Under the pieces are notes generated by a model that saw nothing but the letters and a program-made list of their open reading frames with translations, searched no databases and was not told the DNA's origin. From Herpomyces periplanetae (Eukaryota > Ascomycota > Laboulbeniomycetes > Herpomycetales > Herpomycetaceae), in NCBI GenBank assembly GCA_009733715.1, contig WMKJ01000049.1, positions 1 through 64,000 on the forward strand: 64,000 nt of DNA. Direction: 5' to 3'. The position numbers and the translations under genes were made by a program. Below are positions 32,581 to 47,828 of the stretch, piece by piece. The stretch's first letter is position 1, and each line of letters begins with the position of its first letter.

Positions 32581-33635
32581 TTAAGTATCGAGGGTTAATT
32601 GATCGAGAATCATTCTCACTTGGTTGGCGCCGTGTTCAGCTGGCCCACCTAATTGGAAGATTTTAGTGGATAAATTATTGATTAATTCTGAAGCCTTTTC
32701 GCGTAATAACTGGATGACGGATCGGGAATAAGCAAAACTGCCTTTGCTTTCCATATAATTCAATGCATAACGCTTAACTTGATGATCGGTGGTTTTTTGA
32801 CGCAATATAGATATGAGAACCAGGTCCGAAGGGTCGGCGCGAATAGCGTGTATAATAGGGAAAGAAAATTTACCTTCAGTCAAGTCTTCGCAATGACCTT
32901 TGCGCTGAGCGTACGATGAAGAGGATAAATTTAAGTGGTCATCGAGGATTTGAAATAGAATTCCAAGAGTCGATGCTAGTTGAGTACAATCGCTATAGGA
33001 GTCAGTTAACGGGTTAACGGGATGGTCCAATTTTATATAACGCACATATCGAGAGGGCTTTCAGCTTGCATTAACTTGACGGCAAGTCTAAATAAACCGC
33101 CAGTTTTGTTGGCAACCATTTCGAGGTAATCTTGTTCACTGGGACAAGTAAGAGTATCTCTCCAATACAAGTCCATTCCTTGACCACGATGTAAATTTAA
33201 CAATTCTTGCGTATAAATTGAAATAGCATTTGGGTTATTTAGCCGGGATAGCTCATGTAAAGCAAGAAAGTAAACATAATTAGCGGAATTAATGGTTTGG
33301 GGTGTACCAAAGATATTGTGGGCCACTGGTACACCTCTACGTAACAGGGAAAAGTCTTCTACATCATCAATTAATAACGACGCGGTATGCAACATAGCGA
33401 TTACACGCGTTATGATCGTGAGTGAGCTAGACGGAACGGCTAGCCAAGCGTTAAAAGCAGTAATCAGCTGGGTACGAATATCTTTTCCGGGATGGCCGAC
33501 CATGTATTGATAAGGAGCGAGAAGTATACGCTCTTTTTCACTGCACCACTTTGGCGTAAGAAGTTCCCCTTGTGAGAGTAAGGATAATAGAGAAGATTGT
33601 GATGAAGGTGTCATATCCGAGTTAGTTGATGACAT
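32581..33635 (-). CDS. BTS1: Geranylgeranyl diphosphate synthase
   Basis: Exons 33635-33046 and 32992-32581 encode 333 residues (yeast Bts1 has 335). The first aspartate-rich motif is [16 protein letters not shown], followed by [20 protein letters not shown]. The second is [11 protein letters not shown], then [15 protein letters not shown]. Small residues (Ala, Ser) lie five and four places before the first DDxxD, as in eukaryotic GGPP synthases that extend to C20. It condenses farnesyl diphosphate with IPP to supply protein prenylation. The splice joins LDI to [14 protein letters not shown]. The gene is convergent with NHP2. Confidence 0.93.
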
Positions 33636-34820
33636 GTTTTCCCAAAATATGCGTACTATTATAACGTGTAAGAATTAACACTTCAATGAGCATTGCGATA
33701 AGCTTGTATACATGCATATCAACTTATCAACGCATTTCCGAGCAGGATTGCCGACAACTTTAACAATCTTGTTAATACTAGAATATACACTACCTTTATG
33801 CACCGTAACAATCCACTTAAATATACCCGCTATATCTTCCGAAATAATTACTCGTCAAGTCTAAACTAAACTGAAATCAATCCGCACCCCTCCGAATATT
33901 TCACCAAAGTGCACAAAACTTACCAAAATTTTCATCACCGAACCATTTTCCTCCAAACTATTTAACTGTGTGACTTTTCCTCACGTGCCAATCCCGGGCC
34001 CGACCCGCTCAGCTTAGCCGGAGCCGTTAAGCGAAATCTTTCTTCGGCAATTCTTCCACCAATCAACTTTGCCGTGCACTCCTTCAGATTCCAGTCGCTC
34101 CTTCCCTCCTCCTCGGACCGTTTCATTCTTCCCCTACGTCATTCTGACTCATCCGCAGTTCTCTCGTGACCGCTGATCACGTGCTATGGCTTTGGTCAAT
34201 TTATTTCCGTTTTGGGAAATATTTTTGGAAGTAGTTTGGTTGAAATTGTGGTTTTTACGTTAGACATTGTTTGGTTCAGAAGGGGTAATTTATTAAGGAT
34301 TTATTTGTTCAATTAAATTTTCCATTTTAAACCCATTTATACTGATATTGCTTTTGTACATAAAAATCCTTTTAGTCCCTAAAACTTTTAAGCTGGTATC
34401 TTGGGTGATTTGGTTAATTATCACGGGTTAATTTATATCGTTTCTAAAACGTTTTTAGATACTCAGATAAACGGTCACTCCAATATATTTTTATTTTCTT
34501 GTTTCTTCGTACTTCTGTTCTCTTTCTTTATTTCAAATTCTTATTGACCTAATTAGAATTTTTCACATTACCTCGTTCATAAAATTTGGTATTTACATAC
34601 ACCTCCCAATACATACTTGCCGGTCTTAACGTATAAAATCCCGTCAAAATCATTATCCTGTTAATCGTTAAACGAAATGCATTCATGCTAAACTATCGTG
34701 CGATATAACCTTCTTATCATATCTCCGACACCCTTCAAAACTCCACCAACACCCAATAACCTCTTTTGCCTATAAATGTATACGAGACTTATCGCCTATG
34801 AATATCAAAAATTAACCCTT
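33636..34820. other. Gene-free region upstream of BTS1
   Basis: 1.2 kb between two tandem minus-strand genes. It holds CACGTG at 33982-33987 and 34178-34183, a C/T-rich tract on the + strand near 34090-34150, and long AT-rich tracts. No coding frame is recognised. Confidence 0.45.
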
Positions 34821-36677
34821 CTATCGTGCTTCTTGACGCTTCTTCATAGTAGTTGCTAATGCACTTAATGTATCTTCCACTACGCGGTCCTTCACTAAGC
34901 CATTCATCCCATCCGAAAACACATTTTCACCCCGCTGGCATGCATCTCTAACTTCTAATAAGAGTGTACTTCGTTCAATAATTCGCTCTCCAACTCTATG
35001 CCCAACTTTGCGTAACTCCTCTATTCCATTCACACCCTCAGCCAGTACATCCAAGTGCGTTTCAATCCCACCCAAAGATTCACCTAGTCGCTGCTTTAAA
35101 CACTCGACCAACTTATTCCAATCTTTCGCTTTATTTCCCTCATCATTTATGTCTCCGTCGTATCCATCCACTAATAATTTACCTCCCATCGTAGATAATG
35201 CTTTCTCAATTTTAATCTGAGTTTCATCATCTAACTCATCCTCTTTCGCATCATCTGCCGTATGGGAAAACAGCCCTTCTGCTTTACTCAACTCTTCTTC
35301 CCATGCTTTTTTCTGCTGTTCAAGTCTAATATTCACCAGATAAGTTACCATGTCGTTAGTACATAATCCCGACAATTTTACCCATCAAAAAAACTATACT
35401 GACTCTTGTATTTCAATTTCCAACTCTTCGAGTCTACAGCGCATTTGTATATTGCGTGGATTTTCTTTCAAAACTCGATTCGTTCCATCATTCTCTTCCT
35501 GCACATAGACAGAGTTAACTCCTCTATACCATACCACATCTACCCCATCAATTCAACTTACCCGGCAGAACCAATCCGAAATTTCCGGTTTAGTACTTAT
35601 ATCCAAAAGTACTTCCTTAAGAATAACGTAGCCTGTTCCTTTATAAGTTTCTGTAGTCCAGGTAAGAACTTCATTTAATACTTACTCGCTTCATTTGCTA
35701 ACAATTCATTACTACTCATGCCATCACTTATCGCTGGCTTATGTGACAACAGTCGTCCAGCACACCATGTTAGAAGTTGCTTCATTCGCTTTGGCTCGGG
35801 AATATTAGGATCAATATGCTTGTAAAACTCTTCCATGCCCACATCTGGATGTGGTATCGCATTCGATGTCCCGCTATCAATTAACGAACTTGCTCGATGC
35901 CCTCTTAATCCCATACTACTTCGACGATGTGTTTGTCCAGTTCGTTTTCGCATCGCTTGATTCCGCTGGATAACAGGTGTGTCGGCAAAAGGAAGTGCTA
36001 TCTTAATTACTTGTCGATTTGCTTCAATTTGAAATGATCCGCTCTCATCCCAATTAAACTCCTTTTCTGTATTATCAACCGGAGCTCTAGATCCAGCTCC
36101 CTCCGTCGTTTCAGGTTCTTTCGACTTGTCCTGTTTTCTTTTACGTGTCACTGTACTTTTGACCACATCCTTAACTTCTCCAGATGCACTCACTTCCCCC
36201 GAAAGCCGAGCTGATCGTCTAATGGGTACTTCCACCTCCTTACCTCCCGCCGTGGTAGCAATCACTAATTTCTTCCGTTTTAAACGTGTCTTATTGCTTG
36301 CAGACGAACCCGTGGTTTTAACCGTATCCGGTTCATTTTTTAAATCCGAGTCCCGCCCTCTGGACTCCGTTGGTGCTTGCTTTAATCGAGTCCTCGAAAA
36401 TTGAAATCCTCCATCATTTTCCACATATGCTAAACAAAGTTATCACTTCAATTTAGTTGACATGTTTTAGCCACGTTTTCTTATACTAACCTGCAGTACG
36501 CCTCCCAGCCGACTTAGGTTTACTCGTTGCTTTTTTCGCTGGTTCACTTGATTCAACGTTCGACATAACATGCCTTACTTTGTTTTGTCTTGTCGGTGAA
36601 GTGAGCTGAGATTCAACAATTCCTTCAAATGCGCATTTTGCATTTCGTTTGCGTGTCGACAGATGCGATGGTGACAT
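34821..36677 (-). CDS. MIS13: Kinetochore MIND/Mis12-complex subunit Dsn1/Mis13
   Basis: Exons 36677-36491, 36429-35686, 35632-35562, 35498-35404 and 35325-34821 encode 533 residues. The N-terminal 190 residues are basic and disordered. The Mis13 signature follows: HRRSSMGLRGHRASSL and IPHPDVGMEEFYKHIDPNIP, then EPKRMKQLLTWCAGRL. Exon 3 restores VILKEVLLDISTKPEISDWF, and the rest is an extended coiled coil. The family links the inner kinetochore to Ndc80 and KNL1. RRSS in the signature is a probable Aurora B target by analogy. For exon 3 I preferred the acceptor giving a 53-nt intron over a 35-nt alternative; both keep frame. The last intron has a perfect TACTAAC branch site. Confidence 0.88.
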
Positions 36678-38709
36678 GCCAGAACTCCCCTGTATTTGAA
36701 TTCACAGCGCGTATAAAAGCGCGCAATTCAAGTAATACTTATGTAAATTCACTCAACCGAATTCCGAAGAAGAGTGTGCAACCATGTAATGAAGTATAAA
36801 CAGGCTTATCACTTATATTCAATAGACATATCATATGCGCATGCTTATGTTCACGCTGAATAAGTGAGTATTTCGTTTAATTAAAACAGACTAGAGTTGG
36901 CCACTTATAGGCTGGCCAAAAAGTTAATAATAATGAATAAATATTCCAATATCAGGATGAGAGATCACAATAGGATATTAAATAAGAAAAGTATTTAAAA
37001 AATGTGAATATGGGAACGGAAGCAATCCGTACGAAAGTATGTATGCGATACTCGGAATTTCGAAAAGTTGAGCGTGAAAACACAATAATCGGCCAAATAA
37101 ATTGTCGAAATGATAAGTAGACGACGTGATGATTAAATGAATGCTTGAGTGGATAACTTTGGAAGTAAGGAAGAATGCCTATTCACACTCCAAAAAGGTG
37201 TACAAAGGGTGAATAAACCGCACAAGTCTTTCGAGCAAATTATTGGAAGGAATTTCAACTAGTAACAGATCACTGAAAATTAAACGCGGTAAACTGGGGA
37301 AATACCCCAAAAAAGGTCGTATGAAACAAAAATTAGAAGATTAAATTAATCGTAATAACAGCGCATGCTCAAAAATATTTCATATCGCGCAAAACAATAT
37401 ATTTTGCATCGAAGAAAAATCCCGCGGACGATAAACAAAACACTATCGCGAATCTTGGCGGAAGTGTCACCGAGTTTGATGAAATACAAGCTAAGAATGA
37501 AATTAGTTTCCAGATATAACCTGCTAAATTTTCCAACGCGCTGTAAACCCTGCGAAATTTGAAATGGTCAATATTGGATTGGTTTCGACAAAGTTTTAAC
37601 CGTTAAACTTCCCATTTGTCCTGCTCGATATTCTCCCCGCGATGTAATCGTTGTCTGACGTCATAAGCAATTAGCATATGTCACGTGATATTCTAAAAGT
37701 GCATTTTTGCTCTAAGATTGGAAGATGGGTTAGGCCGAGTAGGAGAGGAGGTAGTTGTTGGTTTAAACAATAATTTGGAATATGTAATTGATTATCATGG
37801 TCAAGTAATGTTAATCATTGTAGACTTGTATCACAATCTTTGAGATATATTCGGGCTTAACAAGTAGACCACATTGTTTAATACTAAATAAGATCGACAT
37901 GCTGGTTCAGAGCCATTTAACTAAGCTAAGCTTTCATAGTGGTACATGATTAATATTACTATTGAAAGTTATAAAAAGTAAAATTAATTAAATTTTAGAT
38001 AATTCCAATCATTCACTTAACGCTTCAGTAATAATTGGATTAAATATTAGTTCACGAACGATAAATCCCCTTCCTCGACTACCTAGCGCCCAAAACAACC
38101 TGTCAACTTTCATTATCGGCTAAACAATTATCCTCGAATCACATGATTATTACTTAGAAATATGAGGTGTCTTAACAGAAATGATGATGTTTCTGCACTT
38201 ATTTGTGACTAAGTTCGTCTTTACATGCAGTGGACATCTGACAAAATCTAATCTAATCAATCACACTTATATTATACCCCCTTCTAAACGTCTTGTACAC
38301 GCATGCGCGGTCACACTCCGCCCTGCTCTTATAAGTTTACTTTTCGTATATCACGTGACACAGATCACGTGTTATGATGACCAAGCAAATTAAATTCATG
38401 GACAGCATTTATTCTCGACTTTTTGCTTCGGACTATATTTTGTCACGCATCGTCATCATCGTTTTCTTTGCGACATATATTCCTTCGCGTTAATTTTCAT
38501 CAATTTCATTTGATTTTTTCATTTTACATCAAAATTTGATTGAGTCCTACCCTAAATTCCTTATTTGGTTAAGAGCTTATTTGCCTGTTCCCAAAATCAT
38601 TTGTCACGAATATCGTTACTTCACTTACCCATTTCACTTTGTCTTTCTTACTTGTCTTCCTCCTGTTAAATCTGACCTGTATATTTGCCCATAGTTCAAT
38701 CTTCTTATC
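36678..38709. promoter_or_regulatory. MIS13/CDC48 divergent region with CRE and CACGTG cluster
   Basis: A 2.0-kb gap between divergent genes. TGACGTCA (37656-37663) and TCACGTGA (37681-37688) lie within 33 bp of each other. Two further CACGTG sites (38352-38357, 38366-38371) are 14 bp apart, about 340 bp before the CDC48 start. The rest is AT-rich with no recognised gene. Confidence 0.5.
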
Positions 38710-41638
<2,929 letters not shown>

Positions 41639-43038
41639 TGAAGTGAAATTACGCGCTTGTAGCAAGATTTGTCGTATATTTTCAGCTTAGATCTCGACAG
41701 CTTTGATCGTGATTCATTAGAAGCAACTTATCCAATTTAGGTTTGATGTAGAATAGAAAGTAATATTTCGATAGTGTGTAGTATGATGTACATGATTTGT
41801 GCATGTGAATTTACGCATGCTATACACACAGAGGGAGGAGTATCATTTTTGACGCAATTCCTGTCTGGGAATTTAGCATGTTAACGGATTAATTAGCAAT
41901 GGAGAATATTACGTATAAAAGAAGCAGAGTAGATGAATTAGAGACACGACAGGCAAAGTAATGGTTTATATCCAACAAAACCAAGGGTTTAAATATAAAA
42001 ATTCCTTCACGAAGTTGGGCACAGCCACAATTATACGGTGTGACGGAAGGGGAGGTGAAGACGGATGGATGCACCAAAGCACGTGCTTATGCATAGTTAC
42101 CGTTAAGGAAGAACGTATTATAAGCGAAAACTTATTTGACGATCAAAATTTAGTTGGGGCGGTAGATCACGGTAGAACTTTCTTTTAGAATGGTGCAAAA
42201 TATATTTCATGTAACTCAAATTACCCGGCTAAATGACAATGCAATCTGATAGCGCACGTGGTACTCGCTCAAAACAAAACGAGCAATGGATCACGTGACG
42301 GGATAAAAAGATTGGTGAATATAATGGAGAGTAAATGAGTGGATAGGTTGAAGGTAGAAGGACTTATGTGTTGGGACTTATTGTGAGATAGATCGAGTTA
42401 TGTAAAGGGATAAAATGGAGATGTTCATCATGATCAAGTTTTAGAGTGCAGCAAGAGGATAAATTTCTCAAGGTTAATATTGTGATGGTTTGAGATATGT
42501 TGGAGGGTTTATCTCTAACTAATTATCGTTAAGCAACAGCAGCAGCCACAATAAGTGTGATACAAAGTTTTTACGCACACGTTAAAAAAATAAATTGGGT
42601 CAAGTGTATAAAAAAATTGAATCCAGATTTCTAGTATGTTAATCTATTATCAAGTTAAGTAACAGATCAACTCAAATATACATTTACTACGATAATTGAC
42701 ATGCTTTAAAGTGAACTTGAAACTAAACTGTTTCTTTTTATCTATATTGGTCGTACCATTCACCTTTCAACATCTGGCTGCACACACTCACAACAGAATA
42801 CATTGAAGTGTATCACGTGGTTTGGCCACAGACGTTTTGAAGTGTATAGAGTACGAAAGTGTAAAAGGGAAGATTTGAATATTGACGGTGAAAACTTATT
42901 GGCAGGGAATTGGGAATACAGTGAAAGTTAAGTGGTGTTATGCTGCAAACTTTCAAACAAGAGCAAAATCGTAAAAATCAAGATAGATTAAGTTTGCCTA
43001 AGAGTTTACCGGACATATCGTGTTAAACAAAAATTTTC
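41639..43038. promoter_or_regulatory. CDC48-PHO85 intergenic with four CACGTG sites
   Basis: 1.4 kb between + strand genes. CACGTG occurs at 42080-42085, 42255-42260, 42292-42297 and 42814-42819, the last 220 bp before the kinase start. No other gene is seen. Confidence 0.5.
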
Positions 43039-45009
43039 ATGTCTACCACGGTACCTGCTAGTTGTAATGAATATGTGGGAGTTCAAGGCGTCACGGTTGA
43101 CGTTCAATCATCAGGCACAGTTCCTTCTTCAGTCATGACATCTGGCACAGCAGGTGTCGTTAACGGATCAAGTTCATCAAATCATGACCATTCACCCGAA
43201 TCAGCATCTTCATTGTCCTTTCCGACACGAGTTCTCGATTCAAGTGGTCGTAAAGCACCAAATAGCTTTCAGCAACTGGAAAAACTTGGCGAAGGAACTT
43301 ATGCTACGGTTTACAAAGGGCGAAATCGCCAAACCGGTGAGTATGTAGCATTGAAAGAAATTCACCTGGATTCTGAAGAAGGCACTCCTTCAACAGCCAT
43401 AAGAGAAATCTCCCTTATGAAAGAGTTAAAACATCCAAATATCGTTGCTTTATACGATGTTATTCATACGGAAAACAAGTTAATGCTAGTGTTTGAGTTC
43501 ATGGACCGTGATTTGAAAAAGTTCATGGATTCCAGTGGTGACAGAGGAGCTCTTGAACCTAGCATTATCAAGTCATTTATGTTCCAGTTGCTACGTGGAA
43601 TAGCATTTTGTCATGAGAATAGGGTATTACATCGAGATTTGAAGCCTCAAAACCTACTGATTAATAGTAGCGGAGAATTAAAGCTGGCAGATTTTGGTTT
43701 AGCAAGAGCTTTCGGTATACCTGTTAACACTTTTTCAAATGAAGTTGTCACCCTATGGTATCGTGCACCAGATGTGTTACTTGGTAGTCGAAATTATAAT
43801 ACCAGTATTGATATATGGTCAGCAGGGTGTATTATGGCAGAAATGTTTACAGGCAGACCTTTATTTCCCGGAACTACAAACGAAGATCAATTGCAAAAGA
43901 TTTTTCGATTAATGGGTACGCCAAATGAGCAAACGTGGCCTGGGATATCCCATTTACCCGAGTATAAATCAAATTTTCACGTTTTTTCGGCGCAGAATTT
44001 ACGGGTGTTCTTACCACAAATCGATCCTTTAGGTTTAGATTTATTGTTGCGAATGCTTAAGCTACGACCTGAAATGAGAATTTCTGCCGCAGAAGCCTTA
44101 ACTCACCCGTGGTTTAAGAGAGGTTTGAATGTCCCCGCTTCTGTGGTAGGGTCAGTTATGATATCACCACGAGTTGCCCAAACTATATCAAGTTCAACAG
44201 TATCCAATGTGCAACCATTATCATCCCACCAAGCAGTTCAAACGCAGTATCAAGCTCAAATAACGCAACAGAACTCACAAACTTCGCAATCGGCATCAGT
44301 ATCCGTTGTTCCAGGAGGGTCTGGATCTACAACTGGGTCCAGCCAAATGTCGACGGCAAATATACAACAGCATCAACATCAGCAGCAGCAGCAGCAGCAG
44401 CAGCAACAGCAACAGCATCAGCAACAACAAAAGCAATTACATCTTCGACAAATGCAGCAAATGCAGCAGTTGTCAGGTGTTCCAATGGCAAGTGGAACGG
44501 TACCCATAATATCTATACAACAGGCAGCATCTCAAAAGTATGGACACGCCGTACCGTGTACAATGTCAACAAGGAATGGTACATTAGTTCATAGTCAACC
44601 AGGGGGAACAATATCTAAATCTCAAGGGCATGCACGTAGTGAATCATTGTATAATTCATGTCCAGGATATACACATGGAATAACGAATCATCAGATAGCT
44701 GCTGCCGCCGCTGCGGCTTCAATAACAAGTACAACAACAGGAACACAAGCCCCACAACATCATTGTAATGTATCCGGAGGAATGATTAGCGGACAACCAA
44801 GTATGCGAGCGACAAATTTATCACATCACGTACTTTCAAACCATCATGCAGTATTAACACAACATGTACCCCGTCCTCCACAGCCACAACACGTTGAGCC
44901 CAGCGACCCATTAGGTCAGCCAAACGAAAAGTGTCAAAATCATCCCATCTTACACTCTTCGTCTCATCCTCAACATTCTCTGCATCCTCAACATCATACA
45001 CATCATTAA
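43039..45009 (+). CDS. PHO85: Pho85/CDK5-type cyclin-dependent kinase with Gln/His-rich tail
   Basis: An intronless frame of 656 residues. The kinase domain (about 77-365) has [12 protein letters not shown], the helix [41 protein letters not shown] and [16 protein letters not shown]. The PSTAIRE context and RDLKKFMD match Pho85/CDK5 more closely than Cdc28. Pho85 kinases act with several cyclins in nutrient signalling and polarity. The protein is twice the usual length: 75 Ser/Thr-rich residues precede the kinase and about 290 low-complexity residues follow, including a Gln run near 443-466 encoded by CAG/CAA, an Ala run near 555, and a His-rich end. Confidence 0.93.
   Translation: MSTTVPASCNEYVGVQGVTVDVQSSGTVPSSVMTSGTAGVVNGSSSSNHDHSPESASSLSFPTRVLDSSGRKAPNSFQQLEKLGEGTYATVYKGRNRQTGEYVALKEIHLDSEEGTPSTAIREISLMKELKHPNIVALYDVIHTENKLMLVFEFMDRDLKKFMDSSGDRGALEPSIIKSFMFQLLRGIAFCHENRVLHRDLKPQNLLINSSGELKLADFGLARAFGIPVNTFSNEVVTLWYRAPDVLLGSRNYNTSIDIWSAGCIMAEMFTGRPLFPGTTNEDQLQKIFRLMGTPNEQTWPGISHLPEYKSNFHVFSAQNLRVFLPQIDPLGLDLLLRMLKLRPEMRISAAEALTHPWFKRGLNVPASVVGSVMISPRVAQTISSSTVSNVQPLSSHQAVQTQYQAQITQQNSQTSQSASVSVVPGGSGSTTGSSQMSTANIQQHQHQQQQQQQQQQQQHQQQQKQLHLRQMQQMQQLSGVPMASGTVPIISIQQAASQKYGHAVPCTMSTRNGTLVHSQPGGTISKSQGHARSESLYNSCPGYTHGITNHQIAAAAAAASITSTTTGTQAPQHHCNVSGGMISGQPSMRATNLSHHVLSNHHAVLTQHVPRPPQPQHVEPSDPLGQPNEKCQNHPILHSSSHPQHSLHPQHHTHH
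44366..44435 (+). repeat. CAG/CAA/CAT trinucleotide tract in the kinase tail
   Basis: An in-frame run of about 23 codons, nearly all CAG, CAA or CAT, encoding Gln with scattered His. The purest part is CAG repeated eight times. Confidence 0.85.
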
Positions 45010-45385
45010 TGGAAACTGCGACCTGTGCTCTTTCCTTCCCAAACTCGCTTAAGGGGATTTTTATCGCACACATATTCGCATAACAGTGGTTAGCCTTATT
45101 TGATTCCGAGTATAAATACGGGCATGGTGCTCCGTTTTGTAGTTGATGGAATGAGCAAATTTTGTCTTCATTCATGTTGGTTTATTTTTTTGTCTTTCTT
45201 ACAAGTTAACCTAGTATAATCTTAACTAACACTTACGTAAGCTTACATCTATGTTGAAAGAAAAAAATTTGTTACCGTTAGTATGAACTTTATACTGTCG
45301 TGTAAAATGGAAAATCGTGGTTTTTGATGGGGTGTTACTTTCTATTAAATGGCCTACATCGCTACTTTAATGCTTATTTTAACCA
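45010..45385. other. PHO85/SHG1 convergent 3' region
   Basis: 376 bp between convergent stop codons, AT-rich from about 45170, with no gene recognised. Confidence 0.4.
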
Positions 45386-47248
45386 TTAATTACTGCGCTG
45401 TGATGAATGCCAGTGTGTTGATATGTTAACTTGTGATGAATTGGCCTTGGATTCTGAATTATCTGTTATACTCGTGAATGATGATCCCCCGCGTTTAGAC
45501 CCACTTCCCGTGTCGACTGTGGAATTTCGATATGTCCGACTTTCCGATGAATGACTGGAATAAGACGACCGTTTCAACGTTCCTCTAGTCGATGTTAAAG
45601 ACGTAGTCATCATTGGTGCTCTACCACAATTTGATTCCGTATCGTGTGACCATCGCATTGGATTATGCTGTGGCCGACCGAACTTTCTAATTGATGAATG
45701 TGTACTATATCGATTGAAGAATGTTCCTCGTTGAGATGAATTGTGAAACGTTCTAGAATTCTCGCTATGTTCATACTGATAGCTACTGTCATGATATGAC
45801 GTATTAAGCCGATGAAATCCATCTCGACCTGAATATGTTGTATGTGATGATTGTGCACGGTTATTATTCCGGGATCGACGGTCTCTATTCCATTCATTAT
45901 TCCATGATGAACGTGATTTACTTCGTTGACTTGATGTTGATCCTGACGAAAGGGACCCTGAACTGTTCCTTCGACCACGAATTCGCTCTGTACACTTATC
46001 TGATCTTAGCTCGGATTCTGATTCTGATACGGATCTGATTGTCTTTTCGAGTTTTTTATATTCACTTTCTGTTTCTTCTTCAACTCTTTTTCCGTCATCG
46101 TCATCATAACAAGTAACACAATCTCTACTCCCACTTCTCTCATCTTCCTCATACATCGTGGGTGCCGCTTCACTATTTCTGCATGTGTAGCTCTGACGAT
46201 TCCAGAACTGATCTTCTTTTCCTCTGTATCCTTCAGTACTGGCACTCTCCCTGTTGGTATCACCGTCTCGGCGATGTCCTCGAAAACTACTAGTGTGAGT
46301 AATATGTCCACCTCGCCTCTCTTTGTAATGACCTTTGTACTCATGTCCATTATATCGATGTGATCGTGATATATTCCTTTCATCGTTTCCGTCGTACCGG
46401 TATCCTCGTGAATCCTTGCTAAACCGTTCAAGTTTTTGTTCACCTCTTCCATTTCGTCCAAAATAAGAATCGTTCTTATGACCGAATGTGCTGACATCAT
46501 TTCGTTCCATTGTATAATTTTTTTCATTAGAGTAAATGTGCGTCACGGAAGAGTCTCTTCTCGACTCACCCGAATAACCTGGAGTGTTATCAATTCGTGC
46601 TCGCTTTGCATGCCTAGAGGATTCAGACTCTTGCCTTCGCTGTAAGGAAATTTCTTGGACCAGCTTGTCTATACGATCTTTCATCTTTTCCGAAGCTTCA
46701 CGAGCATACTCCTGCTCCGTTTTTCCATCACGCTCACGTTCATTTTCAGCTTCATCATAGCCAATTTCACGTTGTCGGTACTCACGTAAAGTTGACTCGA
46801 TCTGATCGAGCAAATCATGAATACATGTATCGATGAATGCGTTAACCTGGTTGTACAGACCGCTTCGTTCAGCGGTGCCTTCAAGTAAAGCACTGGCAGC
46901 ACGACGATCTTTGACGAGTAAACCGGGATTATGTTCCACCTCGCGCAAACTGAGTTGATTTAATGTTTCGATGAGTTGGGCTTTAACATTGTGTTCGCTT
47001 TCCACTCGTTCAAAGGCCAGTTTACGCAATCGGTCAAATTCTCCCTTGCGTTTGAAATTATTAATTAGACCATCAATTATTGCTCGCTGAGCTGAGGATA
47101 TGGGAAGTTCACTCCGCTTAACGATTTTACGTTCACTCAATACACCCAATGCTCGCTCTTTTAATCTATACAAATCGCTCGCATTATCATTTTCTCGATC
47201 TTTTTCCATTTTTCCCTTATCAGCGGCGTTTACGTTCATCTCCTCCAT
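45386..47248 (-). CDS. SHG1: SHG1-domain (COMPASS/BOD1-like) protein with RS-rich tail
   Basis: An intronless frame of 620 residues from an ATG at 47248. Residues about 48-165 are the Shg1 domain: INNFKRKGEFDRLRKLAFER, then VEHNPGLL and LYNQVNAFIDTCIHDLL. Shg1 is a subunit of the yeast Set1/COMPASS histone H3K4 methyltransferase; BOD1 family members in animals carry the same fold. The remaining 430 residues are charged and low in complexity, rich in Arg, Ser, Glu, Tyr and His, with many RS and RSS pairs. Yeast Shg1 is only 142 residues, so the tail is an addition that might bind RNA or condense. It is divergent from THR1. Confidence 0.8.
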   Translation of the reverse strand: MEEMNVNAADKGKMEKDRENDNASDLYRLKERALGVLSERKIVKRSELPISSAQRAIIDGLINNFKRKGEFDRLRKLAFERVESEHNVKAQLIETLNQLSLREVEHNPGLLVKDRRAASALLEGTAERSGLYNQVNAFIDTCIHDLLDQIESTLREYRQREIGYDEAENERERDGKTEQEYAREASEKMKDRIDKLVQEISLQRRQESESSRHAKRARIDNTPGYSGESRRDSSVTHIYSNEKNYTMERNDVSTFGHKNDSYFGRNGRGEQKLERFSKDSRGYRYDGNDERNISRSHRYNGHEYKGHYKERRGGHITHTSSFRGHRRDGDTNRESASTEGYRGKEDQFWNRQSYTCRNSEAAPTMYEEDERSGSRDCVTCYDDDDGKRVEEETESEYKKLEKTIRSVSESESELRSDKCTERIRGRRNSSGSLSSGSTSSQRSKSRSSWNNEWNRDRRSRNNNRAQSSHTTYSGRDGFHRLNTSYHDSSYQYEHSENSRTFHNSSQRGTFFNRYSTHSSIRKFGRPQHNPMRWSHDTESNCGRAPMMTTSLTSTRGTLKRSSYSSHSSESRTYRNSTVDTGSGSKRGGSSFTSITDNSESKANSSQVNISTHWHSSQRSN

Positions 47249-47828
47249 GAAATCTTGTCAGTATTTCTATTTGCCTTGACTTTGGTAAGTTTTTGTTAAT
47301 GTTGTTTTGACGATTTTACACTCTTTTATTTGCGTGCGAACCCGTACACGCGTACCTACGACCGATTTCTATTACACCGTGATTCTAACCTCTGTTCTCT
47401 TTCATGTTATTCATGATCGTTAATTCTTCGTTAGCTGTACTTGACAAATATGAAGCCCACATAGACGTGTGCTCAGTAAAAACTCATTACCAATTTATAC
47501 ATATTTGGTTTACCCAAATTTTTCTAACCTGCTAAACATTCATTTAACAAAACTATCTTTATGGACGCCTCAATGCTCCAGTCACTAGACCCTGTGGCTT
47601 AGCTAGTCTCAAAGTGTCGGCGAGTTTGGATATGTGTGTGGCGCAAAAAGTCGCACGGCGAACGATGTGGTTGAACTGAGCGTTTTGTGAATGATGCCAT
47701 GCAAATATTATCAGAATATATAATACTCATCTTAGTATATCTGAATGTTCATTCATAATTTTCCCTTACAAGACATCACGTTTTGCTATCGCTGGAATCT
47801 CAAGCACAAAAGGGAGCGTTAACACATC
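47249..47828. promoter_or_regulatory. SHG1/THR1 divergent promoter
   Basis: A 580-bp gap between divergent start codons. No Gcn4 site, CACGTG or CRE is seen. Confidence 0.4.

Noticed and set aside
44786-45175. Minus-strand frame opposite the PHO85 tail
   Set aside because: It mirrors the Gln/His-rich coding sequence on the other strand; the kinase frame has clear family support.
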